Shown: positions 30,968-31,678 of the stretch, piece after piece
Numbering within the stretch: position 1 is the stretch's first letter
How the letters are laid out: each line of letters begins with the position of its first letter
DNA from: a virus
Direction: 5' to 3' (one strand)
IMG/VR virus record: IMGVR_UViG_3300047564_000521
Location: 1 to 31,678 of that record
DNA: 31,678 nucleotides
Notes under the pieces: model-generated
Database searches by the model: none
What the model saw: only the letters and a program-made list of their open reading frames with translations
What the model was told of the DNA's origin: nothing
Made by a program: the position numbers and the translations under genes

Positions 30968-31678
30968 TTAAGCGGCACTAGCACGAACACCTGCAAATGG
31001 GTCACGGACAGTACTTACAACACGCTTTTCCGCATACATAGTGACGAAACCCGGAGCCGTCTGTTCAAATGCTTGAACTGCAATTTCTTCAATGTCAGCA
31101 ATTTGCAAGAAGCATTCCCAGCAAGCCAAATAAATTGGGAAGGTCGAATTTAAATATGAATTAGGAATAACAGGGAATCCAAAGATTGAGCCTACTGCTC
31201 CGCTTTCATGTGGCTCGCCCATTTCTAAGAATAGAGGCAATCCTGCCGTATCTTTTAGTTGGCGAAGCGTTTGAATCATAGTAGGAGTCATATGCCATGC
31301 AGTAGTAGGCATAGACCAAAATTGTGGTGGCAAAGCATTAGCAATATCTACAATCTTGTTGTAGGTAGGTGCTACACCGCCAAGCGATACAGTCGCTAGG
31401 GTATGAATTCCGTTAGTAATTGCAGTACCGCTAGAGCCAAAAGCGGCAGTCGCTCCTGATGCGTAACTATTCAAGCCACGCAAGCCAAATGTACCGCCAG
31501 TAGTCGTAGTAGTCGAGCCTGCTTGGTCATCATTGACCGCCATTGATGCGGCTTCTACTTGGCTAAATTCTAATTTAAGGTCTTCAATAATTTCGTTTTC
31601 AATGCCGTTAATATCACTTAGTACGGCAGTACGAACAGGGAAAGATGCGGCAACTACACGGGTTGGCAACTGCCAAAA
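30968..31678 (-). CDS. Major capsid protein (HK97 fold), N-terminus beyond the window
   Basis: The 236 visible residues are the C-terminal part of an HK97-type capsid protein. The frame is open to the right edge with no ATG; a TTG at 31669 is an internal codon. Typical parts are NGIHTLATVSLGGVAP, WHMTPTMIQTLRQLKDTAGL, PLFLEMGEPHE, GSIFGFPVIPNSYL, FLQIADIEEIAVQAFEQTAP and the C-terminal RVVSTVRDPFAGVRASAA. Capsid assembly follows lambda-type order: portal and terminase should lie to the right. Confidence 0.92.
   Translation of the reverse strand, partial: FWQLPTRVVAASFPVRTAVLSDINGIENEIIEDLKLEFSQVEAASMAVNDDQAGSTTTTTGGTFGLRGLNSYASGATAAFGSSGTAITNGIHTLATVSLGGVAPTYNKIVDIANALPPQFWSMPTTAWHMTPTMIQTLRQLKDTAGLPLFLEMGEPHESGAVGSIFGFPVIPNSYLNSTFPIYLACWECFLQIADIEEIAVQAFEQTAPGFVTMYAEKRVVSTVRDPFAGVRASAA

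Noticed and set aside
1-31678. CRISPR array, insertion sequence, integrase or attachment site
   Set aside because: No regularly spaced repeats, transposase, integrase or excisionase was recognised; nothing in the window points to lysogeny.

Overview
This window is part of the genome of a dsDNA tailed phage (Caudoviricetes), probably a siphovirus. It carries an HK97-type major capsid protein running off the right edge, a tape-measure protein, a G/GT tail-chaperone pair with a -1 frameshift site, a tail-tip protein, and no sheath gene. The DNA is AT-rich (about 40% G+C by eye). A Gram-negative, probably proteobacterial, host is likely but not proven: QueE and the phosphoribosyltransferase resemble enterobacterial QueE and Gpt, and there is a lambda-P-like gene, a RusA resolvase and a predicted lipoprotein peptide.

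Layout. (1) 23-6218, minus strand: a tightly overlapping operon that should make and insert a 7-deazaguanine DNA base: a small winged-helix-like protein, a ParB-like protein, DpdA (TGT-like base exchanger), QueF, a GNAT acetyltransferase, QueC, FolE, QueD, a Gpt-like phosphoribosyltransferase and QueE, then an unknown helical protein and an HNH nuclease. (2) 6276-7439, minus: a DUF932 protein and a small membrane protein. (3) 7440-7782: no protein gene, but a promoter with a palindrome, a terminator and a strong candidate structured RNA. (4) 7783-9880, minus: recombination operon (unknown acidic protein, DUF1071 annealing protein, YqaJ exonuclease, SSB) ending in a 43-residue secreted peptide. 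(5) 9940-12852, plus: RusA, a DUF1376 initiator-like protein with iteron-like repeats inside its gene, a lambda-P-like protein, small proteins, a PD-(D/E)XK-like nuclease and a Ref-like HNH nuclease. (6) 12814-14437, minus: lysis cassette (M15 endopeptidase, holin, further membrane proteins). (7) 14454-31678, minus: tail fibres, tail tip, tape measure, chaperones, major tail protein, connectors and major capsid protein.

How the parts may work together. FolE, QueD, QueE and QueC convert GTP to preQ0, QueF reduces it to preQ1, and DpdA swaps it for guanine in DNA, perhaps helped by the ParB-like protein. The Gpt-like enzyme could return the released guanine to GMP and so to GTP, the FolE substrate. 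The GNAT could act on the preQ1 amine. Reading by eye, I found no GATC, AGCT, GGCC or CGCG in the whole window, so the phage appears to combine base modification with avoidance of restriction sites. Three promoters share a TATAATACTT ... ACGAAAAGGA module; two of them carry a palindrome at the expected start of transcription.
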